Below, one piece after another: positions 43,187 through 53,276 of a stretch of DNA of 64,000 nt. Each line of letters opens with the position of its first letter. The first letter of the stretch is position 1. Below the pieces are notes generated by a model, which did no database searches, was not told where the DNA came from, and saw only the letters and a list, made by a program, of their open reading frames with translations. Both the position numbers and the translations under genes were made by a program. Origin of the DNA: Pseudomonas fluorescens (GTDB taxonomy: Bacteria > Pseudomonadota > Gammaproteobacteria > Pseudomonadales > Pseudomonadaceae); NCBI RefSeq assembly GCF_001623525.1, contig NZ_CP015225.1:3472001-3536000 (forward strand), written 5' to 3'.

Positions 43187-43921
43187 TTAACGGGCGTACA
43201 TGCCCCACCAGAAGACGTGGCCGAGGATGACGATTTGCTCGTCCTGCATTTCCTGGAACGTGTAGTCCTCGTCCGGATGCTCATCGCGGTTGAAGCTGCG
43301 CAGGCGGATGCCGGTGGGCAGGCGATAAAGCTGCTTCACCCGCAGTTGGCCGTTGTGGTTGATGGCGTAGAGGTCACCGTCGACGATGTCGCCAATCCCG
43401 CATTTGCCTGCGTTCACCCCGACCGTGGCACCGTCGCGCAGCACCGGCAACATACTGTTGCCGCGCACCGTCACGCACTTGGCCTGGTCGAACTGCACGC
43501 CGTTATGCCGCAGGCTGCGCTTGCCAAAGCGCAGGCTTGAGCGTTCGCTTTCCTCGATGACGAATCTTCCTGATCCAGCAGCCAATTCAACCTCGCGCAG
43601 AAAAGGGACCGACACTTCGTCTTCTTCGACGGGTGTTTCGTCGTCCCACAGGCTTATGTCCTTGAGTTCGGAATGCGGCTCATCGCGGCGAGCGTTGCCA
43701 GCAGGCACAACGTCCGCGCGCCCGCGCAACTGGTCGGTGCTCACGGCAAAATATTCGGCGATCTTCGAGATGTGTTTATCCGAAGGATCGACAATCTTGC
43801 CGCTGAGGATCCGCGAGAGAGTGGACTGAGGCACGCCGGTACGCCGGTGAAGCTCCGTGGGGGAGATCCCGTGCTGATCGAGCAATGCTCTTAATACGGT
43901 AGAAACGTTGCGTTTTTGCAT
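43187..43921 (-). CDS. prtR: PrtR-like LexA-type repressor of tailocin genes
   Basis: 244 residues. N-terminal XRE helix-turn-helix (VLRALLDQHGISPTELHRRTGVPQSTLSRILSGKIVDPSDKHISKIAEYFAV) and C-terminal S24 peptidase-like domain with GNSMLPVLRDG (catalytic Ser) and RVKQLYRLP (Lys); AAG-SGRF is a possible cleavage site. RecA-stimulated loss of such a repressor induces pyocins. No PrtN-like activator gene is seen. ATG 43921 is chosen; an ATG at 43930 is also possible. Confidence 0.9.
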   Translation of the reverse strand: MQKRNVSTVLRALLDQHGISPTELHRRTGVPQSTLSRILSGKIVDPSDKHISKIAEYFAVSTDQLRGRADVVPAGNARRDEPHSELKDISLWDDETPVEEDEVSVPFLREVELAAGSGRFVIEESERSSLRFGKRSLRHNGVQFDQAKCVTVRGNSMLPVLRDGATVGVNAGKCGIGDIVDGDLYAINHNGQLRVKQLYRLPTGIRLRSFNRDEHPDEDYTFQEMQDEQIVILGHVFWWGMYAR

Positions 43922-43982
43922 AACGCGCATAGTGCTTGTTCTTTTCGCAGAAGACAAATGCTGTTTTGCATAAGCGTGCATA
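43913..43982. promoter_or_regulatory. Predicted autoregulatory operators of prtR
   Basis: Read on the minus strand TATGCACGCTTATGCAAAA (43982-43964) and TATGCGCGTTATGCAAAAA (43931-43913), two near-identical sites 51 bp apart. The second covers the prtR start codons. They resemble the sites at the tailocin promoter. Confidence 0.65.
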
Positions 43983-44023
43983 TCGATGAAGAAACCATTC
44001 ACTCAAGGTCGGCCCGATCCACC

Positions 44024-44157
44024 GTGGCGAGGGAGCTTGCTCCCGCTGGGCTGCGCAGCAGCCCCAAAAAACTTCCGACCACAGAGCATCAGGCCGATTG
44101 AGTTCAATCCTGTTGGGCGCGCTCCGCACGCCAGCGGGAGCAAGCTCCCTCGCCACA
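44024..44157. repeat. REPIN beside prtR
   Basis: GTGGCGAGGGAGCTTGCTCC and its inverted copy, about 80 bp apart, with a shorter inner palindrome CTGCGCAGCAG. The right REP also forms the start of the duplicated element described at 44103. Confidence 0.85.
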
Positions 44158-44515
44158 GGTTCAATCCAATCCTTGAATTGGGGAATTTCCCCTACAACTT
44201 CTTGGGAAAATCCTCAATCCGCGCCCTTCAAATGTGCGACACCAGGCTACATCGCCTTGCGCCTCTGCCTACGACTGCGCCAGAATCCGCCGGCTTGTCC
44301 ACCTTGGATCCCATCGGTACTTTGATTCTCGTCACTGCCCATCAGTGATCGGGTTTAGTAGCTCGGTATCCAAGATGTTCATTGCTCCATTCAGTCAGGT
44401 ATTCCTGCACTCAATGGTGGCTGTGCGCAGGGCGCCTTCGGGTGCGCCGGTTCCTTGGATCCCCGGTCTACTAACCTGCGTACAGCTGCCACCCACTTCG
44501 TTTAGTAGCGAGTGA
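44103..44515. repeat. Duplicated ~410-bp element, copy A
   Basis: Near-identical (roughly 90 percent by eye) to 45030-45436 in the same orientation, starting with TTCAATCC and a REP and ending just before the DUF6124 start. It contains no gene. The right 200 bp can fold; see the candidate RNA. Confidence 0.85.
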
Positions 44516-44519
44516 GTGG
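44332..44519 (+). ncRNA. Candidate structured leader RNA, copy A
   Basis: TCACTG-CCCAT-CAGTGA hairpin; long-range pairing of ATCCAAG (44468-side region 44368-44374) with CTTGGAT (44454-44460); TTTAGTAG at 44354-44361 and again at 44501-44508, both able to pair with CTACTAA (44468-44474); and a 3' stem CACT-CG / CG-AGTG whose loop is the second TTTAGTAG. It ends about 25 nt before the DUF6124 ATG. The fold is by eye. Confidence 0.5.
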
Positions 44520-44544
44520 TGGCTCAACTTCAAGGATCCATAAA

Positions 44545-44898
44545 ATGCCGAAGAACACTCCAAATCCCCCAGACGATCACGTCTCCCGCAGCCAATCGGC
44601 CAATGCCAGGAAACTCGACGAAGCCGCCACCCGCGCCTTGGACTATTACCTCAAGCCCAAAGCCGGCAAAGAAACATCCGACACACTCGATACCCTTTTC
44701 ATCATCGCCCCTAACATCGACGCCGAATGCCTGCTCGCCAACCTCAGCGAAACCCTGGCCTCAGCCAATGCGATGGTCAGCGATCTGGCATTCGACCTGG
44801 AGGGCTCACGACGACATATCGCGTTGGGGGTTCAGCAGATGATTGAGCTGGGGCAGTTGTTGGCGAATCGGGCGTTGGATGTGGTTGAGCCGAGGTAG
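44545..44898 (+). CDS. DUF6124 family small protein
   Basis: 117 residues: MPKNTPNPPDDHVSRSQ...KLDEAATRALDYYLKPKAGK...LFIIAPNIDAECLLANLSETLASANAMVSDLAFDLEGSRRHIALGVQQMIELGQLLANRAL. This is a Pseudomonas-specific all-helical family of unknown function, often found in several copies per genome. ATG 44545 follows AAGGATCC. It is not a PrtN-type activator. Confidence 0.82.
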   Translation: MPKNTPNPPDDHVSRSQSANARKLDEAATRALDYYLKPKAGKETSDTLDTLFIIAPNIDAECLLANLSETLASANAMVSDLAFDLEGSRRHIALGVQQMIELGQLLANRALDVVEPR

Positions 44899-44906
44899 GT
44901 GTTTTT

Positions 44907-45021
44907 GATCGCTCCCACGCTATGCGTGGGAATGCATCCCGTAACGCTCTGCGTCACCTCCCAGAAGCGGAACGCGGAGCGTCCCTGGCGGCATTCCCAC
45001 GCGGAGTGTGGGAACGATCAA
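44907..45021. repeat. MITE-like palindromic repeat
   Basis: Terminal inverted repeats GATCGCTCCCACGCTATGCG and the matching CGCGGAGTGTGGGAACGATC bound about 110 bp with a further inner palindrome (GGAACGCGGAGCGTCC). No coding content. Such elements recur in Pseudomonas intergenic DNA. Confidence 0.7.
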
Positions 45022-45029
45022 TCACCGGT

Positions 45030-45436
45030 TCAATCCTTTTGGGCGCGCTACTCACGCCAGCGGGAGCAAGCTCCCTCGCCACGGGTTCAATCCAATCCTT
45101 GAATTGGGGAATTTCCCCTACAACTTCTTGGGAAATCCCTCGATCGCATCCTTCAATGTGCGTCACCAGGCTACATCGCCTTGCGCCTCTGCCTACGACT
45201 GCCCCAGAATCCGCCGGCTTGTCCACCTTGGCCCCCATCGGTATTTTGGTTCTCGTCACTGCCCATCAGTGATCGGGTTTAGTAGCTCGGTATCCAAGAT
45301 GTTCATTGCTCCATTCAGTTAGGTATTCCTGCACTCAATGGTGGTTGTGCGCAGGGCGCCCTCGGGCGCACCGGGTCCTTGGATCCCCGGTCGACTGACC
45401 TGCGTACAGCTGCCGCCCTCGTTTAGTCGCGAGTGA
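45030..45436. repeat. Duplicated ~410-bp element, copy B
   Basis: Second copy of the element at 44103-44515. It is followed, after about 45 bp, by a different small gene (45482). Substitutions are concentrated at 45140-45160 and near the 3' end. Confidence 0.85.
45257..45436 (+). ncRNA. Candidate structured leader RNA, copy B
   Basis: Same layout as copy A. The right arm is CGACTGA (45392-45398) instead of CTACTAA, and the 3' loop is TTTAGTCG (45422-45429) instead of TTTAGTAG. The T-to-G and A-to-C changes compensate each other, and a second change keeps a G-T pair. Confidence 0.5.
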
Positions 45437-45481
45437 GCGCTTCGCGCTGGAGCGCCAACGAACGGCCATCGGGAGCGCACT

Positions 45482-45649
45482 ATGATTTCGATCAAGCAAG
45501 GCTTGTCCAAAGGAGCAAAACGCCCCTTTGCTGATTTCATTCGTAACGCAAAATCGAAGGAAAAGAAGCGTGTTTACCGCATGGTATTGGCCGAGGCTAC
45601 CAAGCAGCAGAATCTGGTGATGATGCAAGCCGAGGTAAAACGAGCCTGA
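45482..45649 (+). CDS. Small basic protein, 55 residues
   Basis: Starts MISIKQGLSKGAKRPFADFI and continues RNAKSKEKKRVYRMVLAEATKQQNLVMMQAEVKRA, then TGA. It is strongly basic and helical, with no membrane segment. Lies about 45 bp after copy B of the duplicated element. Family not recognised; translation is plausible but the ribosome site (GGGAGCGCACT) is only moderate. Confidence 0.55.
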   Translation: MISIKQGLSKGAKRPFADFIRNAKSKEKKRVYRMVLAEATKQQNLVMMQAEVKRA

Positions 45650-46143
45650 TCTCCAGATTCAAAAGAGCTCGATCAAGTGTCGTAATGCCGTCCAACATTT
45701 TCATCGACTGTGGTGCCGCCTTCGCGAGCAGGCTCGCTTCCACAGGGGAAACGCGGTCCCCCAGAACCAGGTCGGCTATCAGGCCGCCTCGCGGTGGACG
45801 TTGATCTCGGCGCCCCATTAACCACGCTGGCTGAACGAAGGTATTGCGCAGTGGGCCACGGAGCAATGCCTTCGTTCAGGCATGCCGAGCCTAGGCGAGG
45901 CACCGAGTGGTGGGGCTAAAGCGTTTTGCTTACTTTTGACTGGGCCGGCTTCCGGGCTTCTCAAAAGTGAGACGCCGTAAGGGCGGAACCATAAGTAGCC
46001 GTTACCGCAGCAACGGATATGCACACAATCCCAAACGCTGGGTAGCACCAGACCGCCCATGTTAACCTTGCGCCCATCGCGGAAAAGCCGGGCCAATGCC
46101 CCTCCTTTTGCCCCATACCTTTCAACGAGCTTGCCTGACACCC
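45650..46143. other. 494-bp repeat-rich region without a gene
   Basis: Holds a REP (CTTCGCGAGCAGGCTCGCTTCC, 45720-45741 region) and a 17-bp inverted repeat (CTGAACGAAGGTATTGC at 45831-45847 with GCAATGCCTTCGTTCAG at 45863-45879, one mismatch). The flanking AAGTAAGCAAAACGC-type sequence (minus strand) looks like a common Pseudomonas intergenic repeat. The mutS promoter presumably lies at the right end. Confidence 0.6.
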
Positions 46144-48723
46144 ATGAATACCGCCGTTAACGACCTGTCCTCCCACACGCCGATGATGCAGCAATACTGG
46201 CGCCTGAAGAACCAGCACCCCGACCAGCTGATGTTCTACCGCATGGGCGACTTCTACGAGATCTTCTACGAGGATGCGAAGAAGGCAGCCAAGTTGTTGG
46301 ACATCACCCTGACGGCACGTGGGCAATCGGCAGGCATGGCGATTCCGATGTGTGGGATTCCTTACCACGCGGCGGAAGGTTACCTGGCGAAGCTGGTCAA
46401 GCTCGGCGAATCCGTGGTGATTTGCGAGCAAGTCGGCGACCCGGCCACCAGCAAGGGCCCCGTGGAACGCCAAGTCGTGCGGATCATCACCCCGGGTACA
46501 GTCAGTGACGAGGCCTTGCTGGACGAACGCCGGGACAACCTGATCGCCGCAGTGCTTGGGGATGAACGCCTGTTCGGCCTGGCGGTGCTGGACATCACCA
46601 GTGGCAATTTCTCGGTACTGGAAATCAAGGGCTGGGAAAACCTGCTGGCGGAGCTGGAGCGGGTCAATCCGGTGGAGCTGTTGATCCCGGACGACTGGCC
46701 AAAGGACCTGCCGGCAGAAAAACGCCGTGGCGTGCGTCGTCGGGCGCCGTGGGATTTCGAGCGCGACTCGGCGCTGAAAAGTCTCTGCCAGCAGTTTTCC
46801 ACCCAGGACCTCAAGGGCTTCGGTTGCGAGAACCTGACCCTGGCCATTGGCGCGGCTGGTTGCCTGCTGGCCTACGCCAAGGAAACCCAGCGCACCGCCC
46901 TGCCCCACTTGCGCAGCCTGCGTCACGAGCGTCTGGATGACACCGTGGTGCTGGACGGCGCGAGCCGACGCAACCTGGAGCTGGACACCAACCTGGCCGG
47001 CGGGCGCGACAATACCCTGCAATCGGTGGTCGACCGCTGCCAGACCGCCATGGGCAGCCGCCTGCTGACTCGCTGGTTGAATCGGCCGCTGCGGGACCTG
47101 ACCGTGCTGTTGGCGCGCCAGTCCTCCATTACCTGCCTGCTGGATCGTTATCGCTTCGAGCAGTTGCAACCGCAGCTCAAGGAAATCGGTGATATCGAGC
47201 GAATCCTCGCCCGTATCGGCCTGCGCAACGCCCGTCCCCGTGACCTGGCGCGTTTGCGCGATGCTCTCGGCGCGTTGCCTGAACTGCAGGTGGCGATGAC
47301 CGGCCTCGAAGCGCCGCACCTGCAACAACTGGCACGCACCACCAGCACCTACCCGGAACTGGCCGCGCTGCTGGAAAAAGCCATTATCGACAACCCGCCG
47401 GCGGTGATCCGTGACGGTGGTGTGCTGAAAACCGGCTACGACGCCGAACTCGACGAATTACAAGCGCTGAGCGAGAACGCCGGCCAGTTCCTGATCGACC
47501 TCGAAGCCCGGGAAAAAGCCCGTACCGGCCTGGCCAACCTGAAGGTTGGTTACAACCGTATCCACGGCTACTTCATCGAGCTGCCGAGCAAGCAGGCCGA
47601 ACAGGCCCCGGCCGATTATGTTCGCCGCCAGACCCTCAAGGGTGCCGAGCGGTTCATTACCCCGGAACTCAAGGCGTTCGAAGACAAGGCGCTGTCGGCC
47701 AAGAGCCGCGCCCTGGCCCGGGAAAAGATGCTCTATGAAGCGTTGCTCGAGGATCTGATCAGCCAATTGCCGCCGTTACAGGACACCGCCGGTGCCCTGG
47801 CGGAACTGGACGTGCTGAGCAACCTGGCCGAGCGCGCGCTGAACCTGGACCTCAACTGCCCGCGCTTCGTCAGCGAGCCGTGCATGCGCATCAGCCAGGG
47901 TCGCCACCCAGTGGTCGAGCAAGTACTGACCACGCCGTTCGTGGCCAACGACCTGAGCCTGGACGACAACACCCGCATGCTGGTGATCACCGGTCCGAAC
48001 ATGGGCGGTAAATCCACCTACATGCGCCAAACCGCGTTGATCGTGCTGCTGGCCCACATCGGTAGTTTCGTCCCGGCGGCCAGTTGCGAATTATCCCTGG
48101 TGGACCGGATTTTCACCCGGATCGGCTCCAGCGACGACCTGGCCGGCGGGCGTTCGACCTTCATGGTGGAAATGAGCGAAACCGCAAACATCCTGCACAA
48201 CGCCACCGAACGCAGCCTGGTGCTGATGGACGAAGTCGGACGCGGCACCAGTACCTTCGACGGCTTGTCCCTGGCCTGGGCGGCGGCCGAGCGCCTCGCG
48301 CACCTGCGGGCCTACACGCTGTTCGCCACCCATTACTTCGAACTCACCGTGTTGCCGGAAAGCCAGCCGCTGGTGGCCAACGTTCACCTCAATGCCACCG
48401 AGCACAACGAGCGCATCGTCTTCCTGCACCACGTGCTGCCCGGCCCGGCCAGCCAGAGCTACGGCTTGGCGGTGGCGCAACTGGCTGGCGTGCCAAGTGA
48501 AGTCATTACCCGTGCCCGCGAGCACCTGAGCCGCCTGGAAACCACCAGCCTGCCCCACGAAGCGCCGCGCCCGACCAAAGGCAAACCGACCGCACCGCAG
48601 CAAAGCGACCTGTTCGCCAGCCTGCCGCATCCGGTACTCGATGAACTGGCCAAGCTCGATCTGGACGACCTGACACCTCGTCGGGCACTGGATTTACTCT
48701 ATACATTGAAGACACGGATCTAA
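46144..48723 (+). CDS. mutS: MutS mismatch repair protein
   Basis: 859 residues, full length. Mismatch-binding Phe-x-Glu motif in [24 protein letters not shown] near the N-terminus; Walker [10 protein letters not shown], Walker [18 protein letters not shown]-terminal tail [32 protein letters not shown]. ATG 46144 ([19 protein letters not shown]) is the homologous start; an in-frame ATG at 46096 would add 16 residues. It marks the right border of the tailocin island. Confidence 0.98.
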   Translation: MNTAVNDLSSHTPMMQQYWRLKNQHPDQLMFYRMGDFYEIFYEDAKKAAKLLDITLTARGQSAGMAIPMCGIPYHAAEGYLAKLVKLGESVVICEQVGDPATSKGPVERQVVRIITPGTVSDEALLDERRDNLIAAVLGDERLFGLAVLDITSGNFSVLEIKGWENLLAELERVNPVELLIPDDWPKDLPAEKRRGVRRRAPWDFERDSALKSLCQQFSTQDLKGFGCENLTLAIGAAGCLLAYAKETQRTALPHLRSLRHERLDDTVVLDGASRRNLELDTNLAGGRDNTLQSVVDRCQTAMGSRLLTRWLNRPLRDLTVLLARQSSITCLLDRYRFEQLQPQLKEIGDIERILARIGLRNARPRDLARLRDALGALPELQVAMTGLEAPHLQQLARTTSTYPELAALLEKAIIDNPPAVIRDGGVLKTGYDAELDELQALSENAGQFLIDLEAREKARTGLANLKVGYNRIHGYFIELPSKQAEQAPADYVRRQTLKGAERFITPELKAFEDKALSAKSRALAREKMLYEALLEDLISQLPPLQDTAGALAELDVLSNLAERALNLDLNCPRFVSEPCMRISQGRHPVVEQVLTTPFVANDLSLDDNTRMLVITGPNMGGKSTYMRQTALIVLLAHIGSFVPAASCELSLVDRIFTRIGSSDDLAGGRSTFMVEMSETANILHNATERSLVLMDEVGRGTSTFDGLSLAWAAAERLAHLRAYTLFATHYFELTVLPESQPLVANVHLNATEHNERIVFLHHVLPGPASQSYGLAVAQLAGVPSEVITRAREHLSRLETTSLPHEAPRPTKGKPTAPQQSDLFASLPHPVLDELAKLDLDDLTPRRALDLLYTLKTRI

Positions 48724-48865
48724 CATACAGGCTTTCAAGCTGTTAGAATCGCGCGCGGTTTGGGATGCTGCGGGCTATTAGCCTGGTTCGCAGACTATCG
48801 CTCCCAAACCTGGCGACCCTACCGTGAATGGGCTTCGCTGCCGCCGCCTGAGGAGAGAATTAGAA

Positions 48866-49189
48866 ATGACCTTCGTCGTCACCGACAACTGCATCAAGTG
48901 CAAGTACACCGACTGCGTAGAAGTGTGTCCGGTGGACTGCTTTTACGAAGGGCCGAATTTCCTGGTCATTCACCCGGACGAGTGCATCGACTGCGCCCTG
49001 TGTGAACCGGAATGCCCGGCGAATGCCATTTTCTCGGAAGACGAAGTGCCGGCCGGCATGGAGAACTTCATCGAGCTGAACGCCGAACTGGCGGATATCT
49101 GGCCGAACATCACCGAGAAGAAAGACGCGCTGCCGGACGCCGAAGAGTGGGATGGCAAGACTGGCAAGATCACAGACCTGGAACGCTGA
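48866..49189 (+). CDS. fdxA: Ferredoxin FdxA (7Fe-8S)
   Basis: 107 residues. Cluster ligands in [21 protein letters not shown] and [16 protein letters not shown], then the C-terminal extension ([29 protein letters not shown]) typical of FdxA. ATG 48866 follows GAGGAGAG. It stands between mutS and rsmZ/rpoS as in other pseudomonads. Confidence 0.96.
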   Translation: MTFVVTDNCIKCKYTDCVEVCPVDCFYEGPNFLVIHPDECIDCALCEPECPANAIFSEDEVPAGMENFIELNAELADIWPNITEKKDALPDAEEWDGKTGKITDLER

Positions 49190-49206
49190 TTGCCCAGCGT
49201 TCGCTG

Positions 49207-49231
49207 AAAAGGCCCCTTGCGGGCCTTTTTG
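49207..49231 (+). terminator. Terminator of fdxA
   Basis: AAAAGGCCCCTTGCGGGCCTTTTT: stem GGCCC/GGGCC with T run, 17 bp after the fdxA stop. Confidence 0.85.
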
Positions 49232-49257
49232 CTTTTTCGGATCAAGAAATCGCAGGC

Positions 49258-49389
49258 AAAAAAAGGGGCGGTTTGACCCGCCCACATTTTTTCCCTAATC
49301 CCTTTAATCCTTTTCATCATCCTGATGAATCGCGTCCTGCGATGTCCTTCCTTCCCATCATCCTTGACGGGTGTGTCTGTCCGTCGACA
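49258..49389 (-). ncRNA. rsmZ: RsmZ regulatory RNA
   Basis: About 132 nt on the minus strand, beginning TGTCGACGGACAGACAC and ending in a GGGCGG-loop-CCGCCC hairpin with eight T. It holds at least seven GGA motifs (ACGGAC, AAGGAT, AAGGAAGGAC, CAGGAC, CAGGAT, AAGGAT), the sites that sequester RsmA/CsrA. The fdxA-rpoS interval is the known rsmZ site. An AT-rich linker and a TGTAAG half-site (49579-49574) upstream fit GacA control, but no full TGTAAG-N6-CTTACA box was found. Confidence 0.92.
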
Positions 49390-49631
49390 CAGGACTGATA
49401 TTAGTATTTTCCCTGGCGAGTGCAACGCGGCTGATACAGGTGGCTTGCTCTGTCACGCCACTTTCACAAAATAAAAGCCCTTATAAATCATATAAATATA
49501 AAAAAATCACAATGCTTATAGCAGTCTGTCCCGCCAATGAGAAACCGATCACTTACGCGACACTAGGCAAAGGCTTACAAGTCGAACCTACAAATAGAGC
49601 GGTCCTGGAAAAAACAATCCTTCCGAAACGG
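49390..49631 (-). promoter_or_regulatory. rsmZ promoter and upstream linker
   Basis: A possible -10 TAATAT lies about 9 nt and -35 TTGCAC about 31 nt upstream of the RNA start. Further up is an AT-rich stretch (49470-49520) and half-sites TGTAAG and CGTAAG. It corresponds to the Gac-controlled region in relatives. Confidence 0.6.
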
Positions 49632-49661
49632 AAAAGCCCCGAACCAGTCGGGGCTTTTCTT
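49632..49661 (-). terminator. Terminator of rpoS
   Basis: AAAAGCCCCGA and TCGGGGCTTTT, with the T run on the minus strand, 18 bp after the rpoS stop. Confidence 0.88.
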
Positions 49662-49678
49662 GCTGCGCTGCACTCGGG

Positions 49679-50686
49679 TTATTGAAACAGCGACTCACTC
49701 GACAGGCCATTCTTCTCCAGGATCTCCCGGAGGCGCTTGAGGCCCTCCACCTGGATCTGCCTGACCCGCTCACGGGTCAAACCAATCTCCAGGCCTACAT
49801 CTTCAAGCGTGCTGCTTTCGTGACCGCGCAAGCCGAAGCGGCGAATCACCACTTCCCGTTGCTTGTCCGTAAGTTCCGAAAGCCACTGGTCAATGCTCTG
49901 GGACAAGTCATCGTCCTGGAGCAACTCGCACGGATCGGTCGGACGATCGTCGGTCAGGGTATCCAGCAGGGTCTTATCCGAGTCCGGCCCCAGCGAGACA
50001 TCTACCGAAGAGACACGCTCGTTGAGCCCAAGCATGCGCTTGACCTCACCTACCGGTTTTTCCAGCAAGTTGGCGATTTCTTCGGGTGAAGGTTCATGGT
50101 CGAGTTTTTGGGTCAACTCACGGGCGGCCCGCAGGTAGACGTTCAGTTCCTTGACCACATGAATCGGCAACCGGATGGTCCGGGTCTGGTTCATGATCGC
50201 CCGTTCGATGGTCTGGCGGATCCACCAGGTGGCGTAGGTCGAGAAACGGAAGCCGCGCTCGGGGTCGAATTTTTCGACGGCGCGAATCAGGCCCAGGTTG
50301 CCCTCTTCGATCAGGTCCAGCAGCGAAAGCCCACGATTGACGTAGCGTCGGGCGATTTTCACCACCAGTCGCAGATTGCTTTCAATCATGCGTTTTCGAC
50401 CGGCCGGGTCGCCACTTTGCGACAGTCGCGCAAAATGAACTTCTTCCTCGGGGGAGAGCAGTGGCGAAAAACCGATTTCGTTGAGGTACAGCTGAGTGGC
50501 GTCCAGCGCCCGGGTGTAATCGATGTACTTATGTTGTTTAAGCGAAGCGGAGTGTTTGGATTTGGCACGAACGGAAGGTGGAGTCGCCCCTTCATCATTC
50601 GACATCGAATCCATAGCGATGCCGGTCTCCATAAGGAGAACCTCATCGTCGATGTCAAACTCCGGCACTTCTTTACTGAGAGCCAT
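49679..50686 (-). CDS. rpoS: Stationary-phase sigma factor RpoS
   Basis: 335 residues. Region 1.2-2 ([83 protein letters not shown]), region 3 and region 4 ([46 protein letters not shown]) are all present. It controls stress genes and secondary metabolism. It lies downstream of nlpD, from which its main transcript often starts in this group. Confidence 0.98.
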   Translation of the reverse strand: MALSKEVPEFDIDDEVLLMETGIAMDSMSNDEGATPPSVRAKSKHSASLKQHKYIDYTRALDATQLYLNEIGFSPLLSPEEEVHFARLSQSGDPAGRKRMIESNLRLVVKIARRYVNRGLSLLDLIEEGNLGLIRAVEKFDPERGFRFSTYATWWIRQTIERAIMNQTRTIRLPIHVVKELNVYLRAARELTQKLDHEPSPEEIANLLEKPVGEVKRMLGLNERVSSVDVSLGPDSDKTLLDTLTDDRPTDPCELLQDDDLSQSIDQWLSELTDKQREVVIRRFGLRGHESSTLEDVGLEIGLTRERVRQIQVEGLKRLREILEKNGLSSESLFQ

Positions 50687-50792
50687 TGTTATAGTCCTTT
50701 GGTGAGTTCGACCTCAAGCCCAAGCGACGCCTTTATCCTTGGCAACGCTGGAGCCTGTTCCCTCTACGTGACGGAACAGGCTGACAATCAAA

Positions 50793-51638
50793 TCAACGCC
50801 GAGGCAGGAATTGCAGCGGATCGACTGGTTTACCTTGCCGGCGAATCTCAAAATGCAGTTTCACCCGGTCTGTTCCCGTTGATCCCATTTCGGCAATTGT
50901 CTGTCCGACTTTGACCTGCTGCCCCTCCCGAACCAACAGCCTGCGGTTGTGACCGTAGGCACTGACGTAGGTATCGCTGTGTTTGATGATCACGAGTTCG
51001 CCGTAGCCCCTTAAACCACTCCCGGCGTACACAACCGTGCCATCAGACGCGGCTAAAACAGGCTGTCCCAAATCCCCGGCGATATCAATTCCTTTATTCA
51101 AACTACCGTTTGAAGAGAATTTTCCAATGAGAACGCCATTAGAAGGCCATCCCCAGCCGGTCGGGGCGGGGCCTGCGGGAGGCATCGGAGCAGGGGCTGG
51201 TTTGCTCGCGACGGACGGTACTACCGCCGTCCCAGCCCCCGTCGGCCGGCGAATGACCGTGGTCTTGCTCGACGAAGAAGGCGTCGAACCCGACTGCGTA
51301 ACCACCGCGGTAGGCGTTGAACCGCTACGGCCATCGAAGCGAATCGTCTGACCGGGGTGAATCGTATAAGGCGCAGGAATGTTGTTGCGCGCCGCGAGGG
51401 CTTTGTAGTCCCAGCCGTAGCGGAAAGCGATGGAAAACAGCGTATCGCCGCGACGGACTACATATTGGCCGGTCGTTACTGTAGGACGTTGCGGTGTTGC
51501 ACTGTTGCGATCGACAACCCGGACATTACTCGACGGCGTACTGGAACATCCGACCAGCAAAGTGCTCAAGACGAGGCCAGTCACCAGGCGCTGAAAGCTC
51601 GTGATACCCATACGCTGCGCAATGACTGTGAGACTCAC
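50793..51638 (-). CDS. nlpD: NlpD, LysM/M23 lipoprotein amidase activator
   Basis: 281 residues from GTG 51638, preceded by AAAGGGAG. Lipoprotein signal with lipobox LLVGC; LysM domain YVVRRGDTLFSIAFRYGWDYKALAARNNI; C-terminal M23 fold GKFSSNGSLNKGIDIAGDLGQPVLAASDGTVVYAG...LHFEIRRQGKPVDPLQFLP. The catalytic histidine of HxGxD is Asn-Lys here, and HxH is HFE, so it is a non-enzymatic amidase (AmiC) activator. It is upstream of rpoS. Confidence 0.94.
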   Translation of the reverse strand: MSLTVIAQRMGITSFQRLVTGLVLSTLLVGCSSTPSSNVRVVDRNSATPQRPTVTTGQYVVRRGDTLFSIAFRYGWDYKALAARNNIPAPYTIHPGQTIRFDGRSGSTPTAVVTQSGSTPSSSSKTTVIRRPTGAGTAVVPSVASKPAPAPMPPAGPAPTGWGWPSNGVLIGKFSSNGSLNKGIDIAGDLGQPVLAASDGTVVYAGSGLRGYGELVIIKHSDTYVSAYGHNRRLLVREGQQVKVGQTIAEMGSTGTDRVKLHFEIRRQGKPVDPLQFLPRR

Positions 51639-51849
51639 CCGCCGCTCCCTTTGTGGTGGCAGAAAAATTGGAAACTGCCTATCCAGGCAGAACTCATACA
51701 AATATAGCTGGCAACGACTGCGCCTCTATTAATGAAGCGCAACGTGTCGCCGCACACGTTTGCTCGACGCCGTTGGACTCTGTTCAGCAAATCGGTGCCG
51801 CTGTAAGACACAGGCCAGGCGACGGAATTCAGCGTGTGTTTATAAATGC

Positions 51850-53263
<1,414 letters not shown>

Positions 53264-53276
<13 letters not shown>

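Noticed and set aside
44512..44898. DUF6124 gene as a PrtN-type activator
   Set aside because: Neither its sequence nor its orientation fits PrtN; it matches the DUF6124 pattern.
45818..46141. 107-codon minus-strand frame upstream of mutS
   Set aside because: It translates a recurring intergenic repeat and its inverted-repeat arms; no good start site.
14611..46143. Complete prophage
   Set aside because: No integrase, terminase, portal, capsid or replication genes and no att-like direct repeats were found; only tail and lysis genes are present, which defines a tailocin locus.
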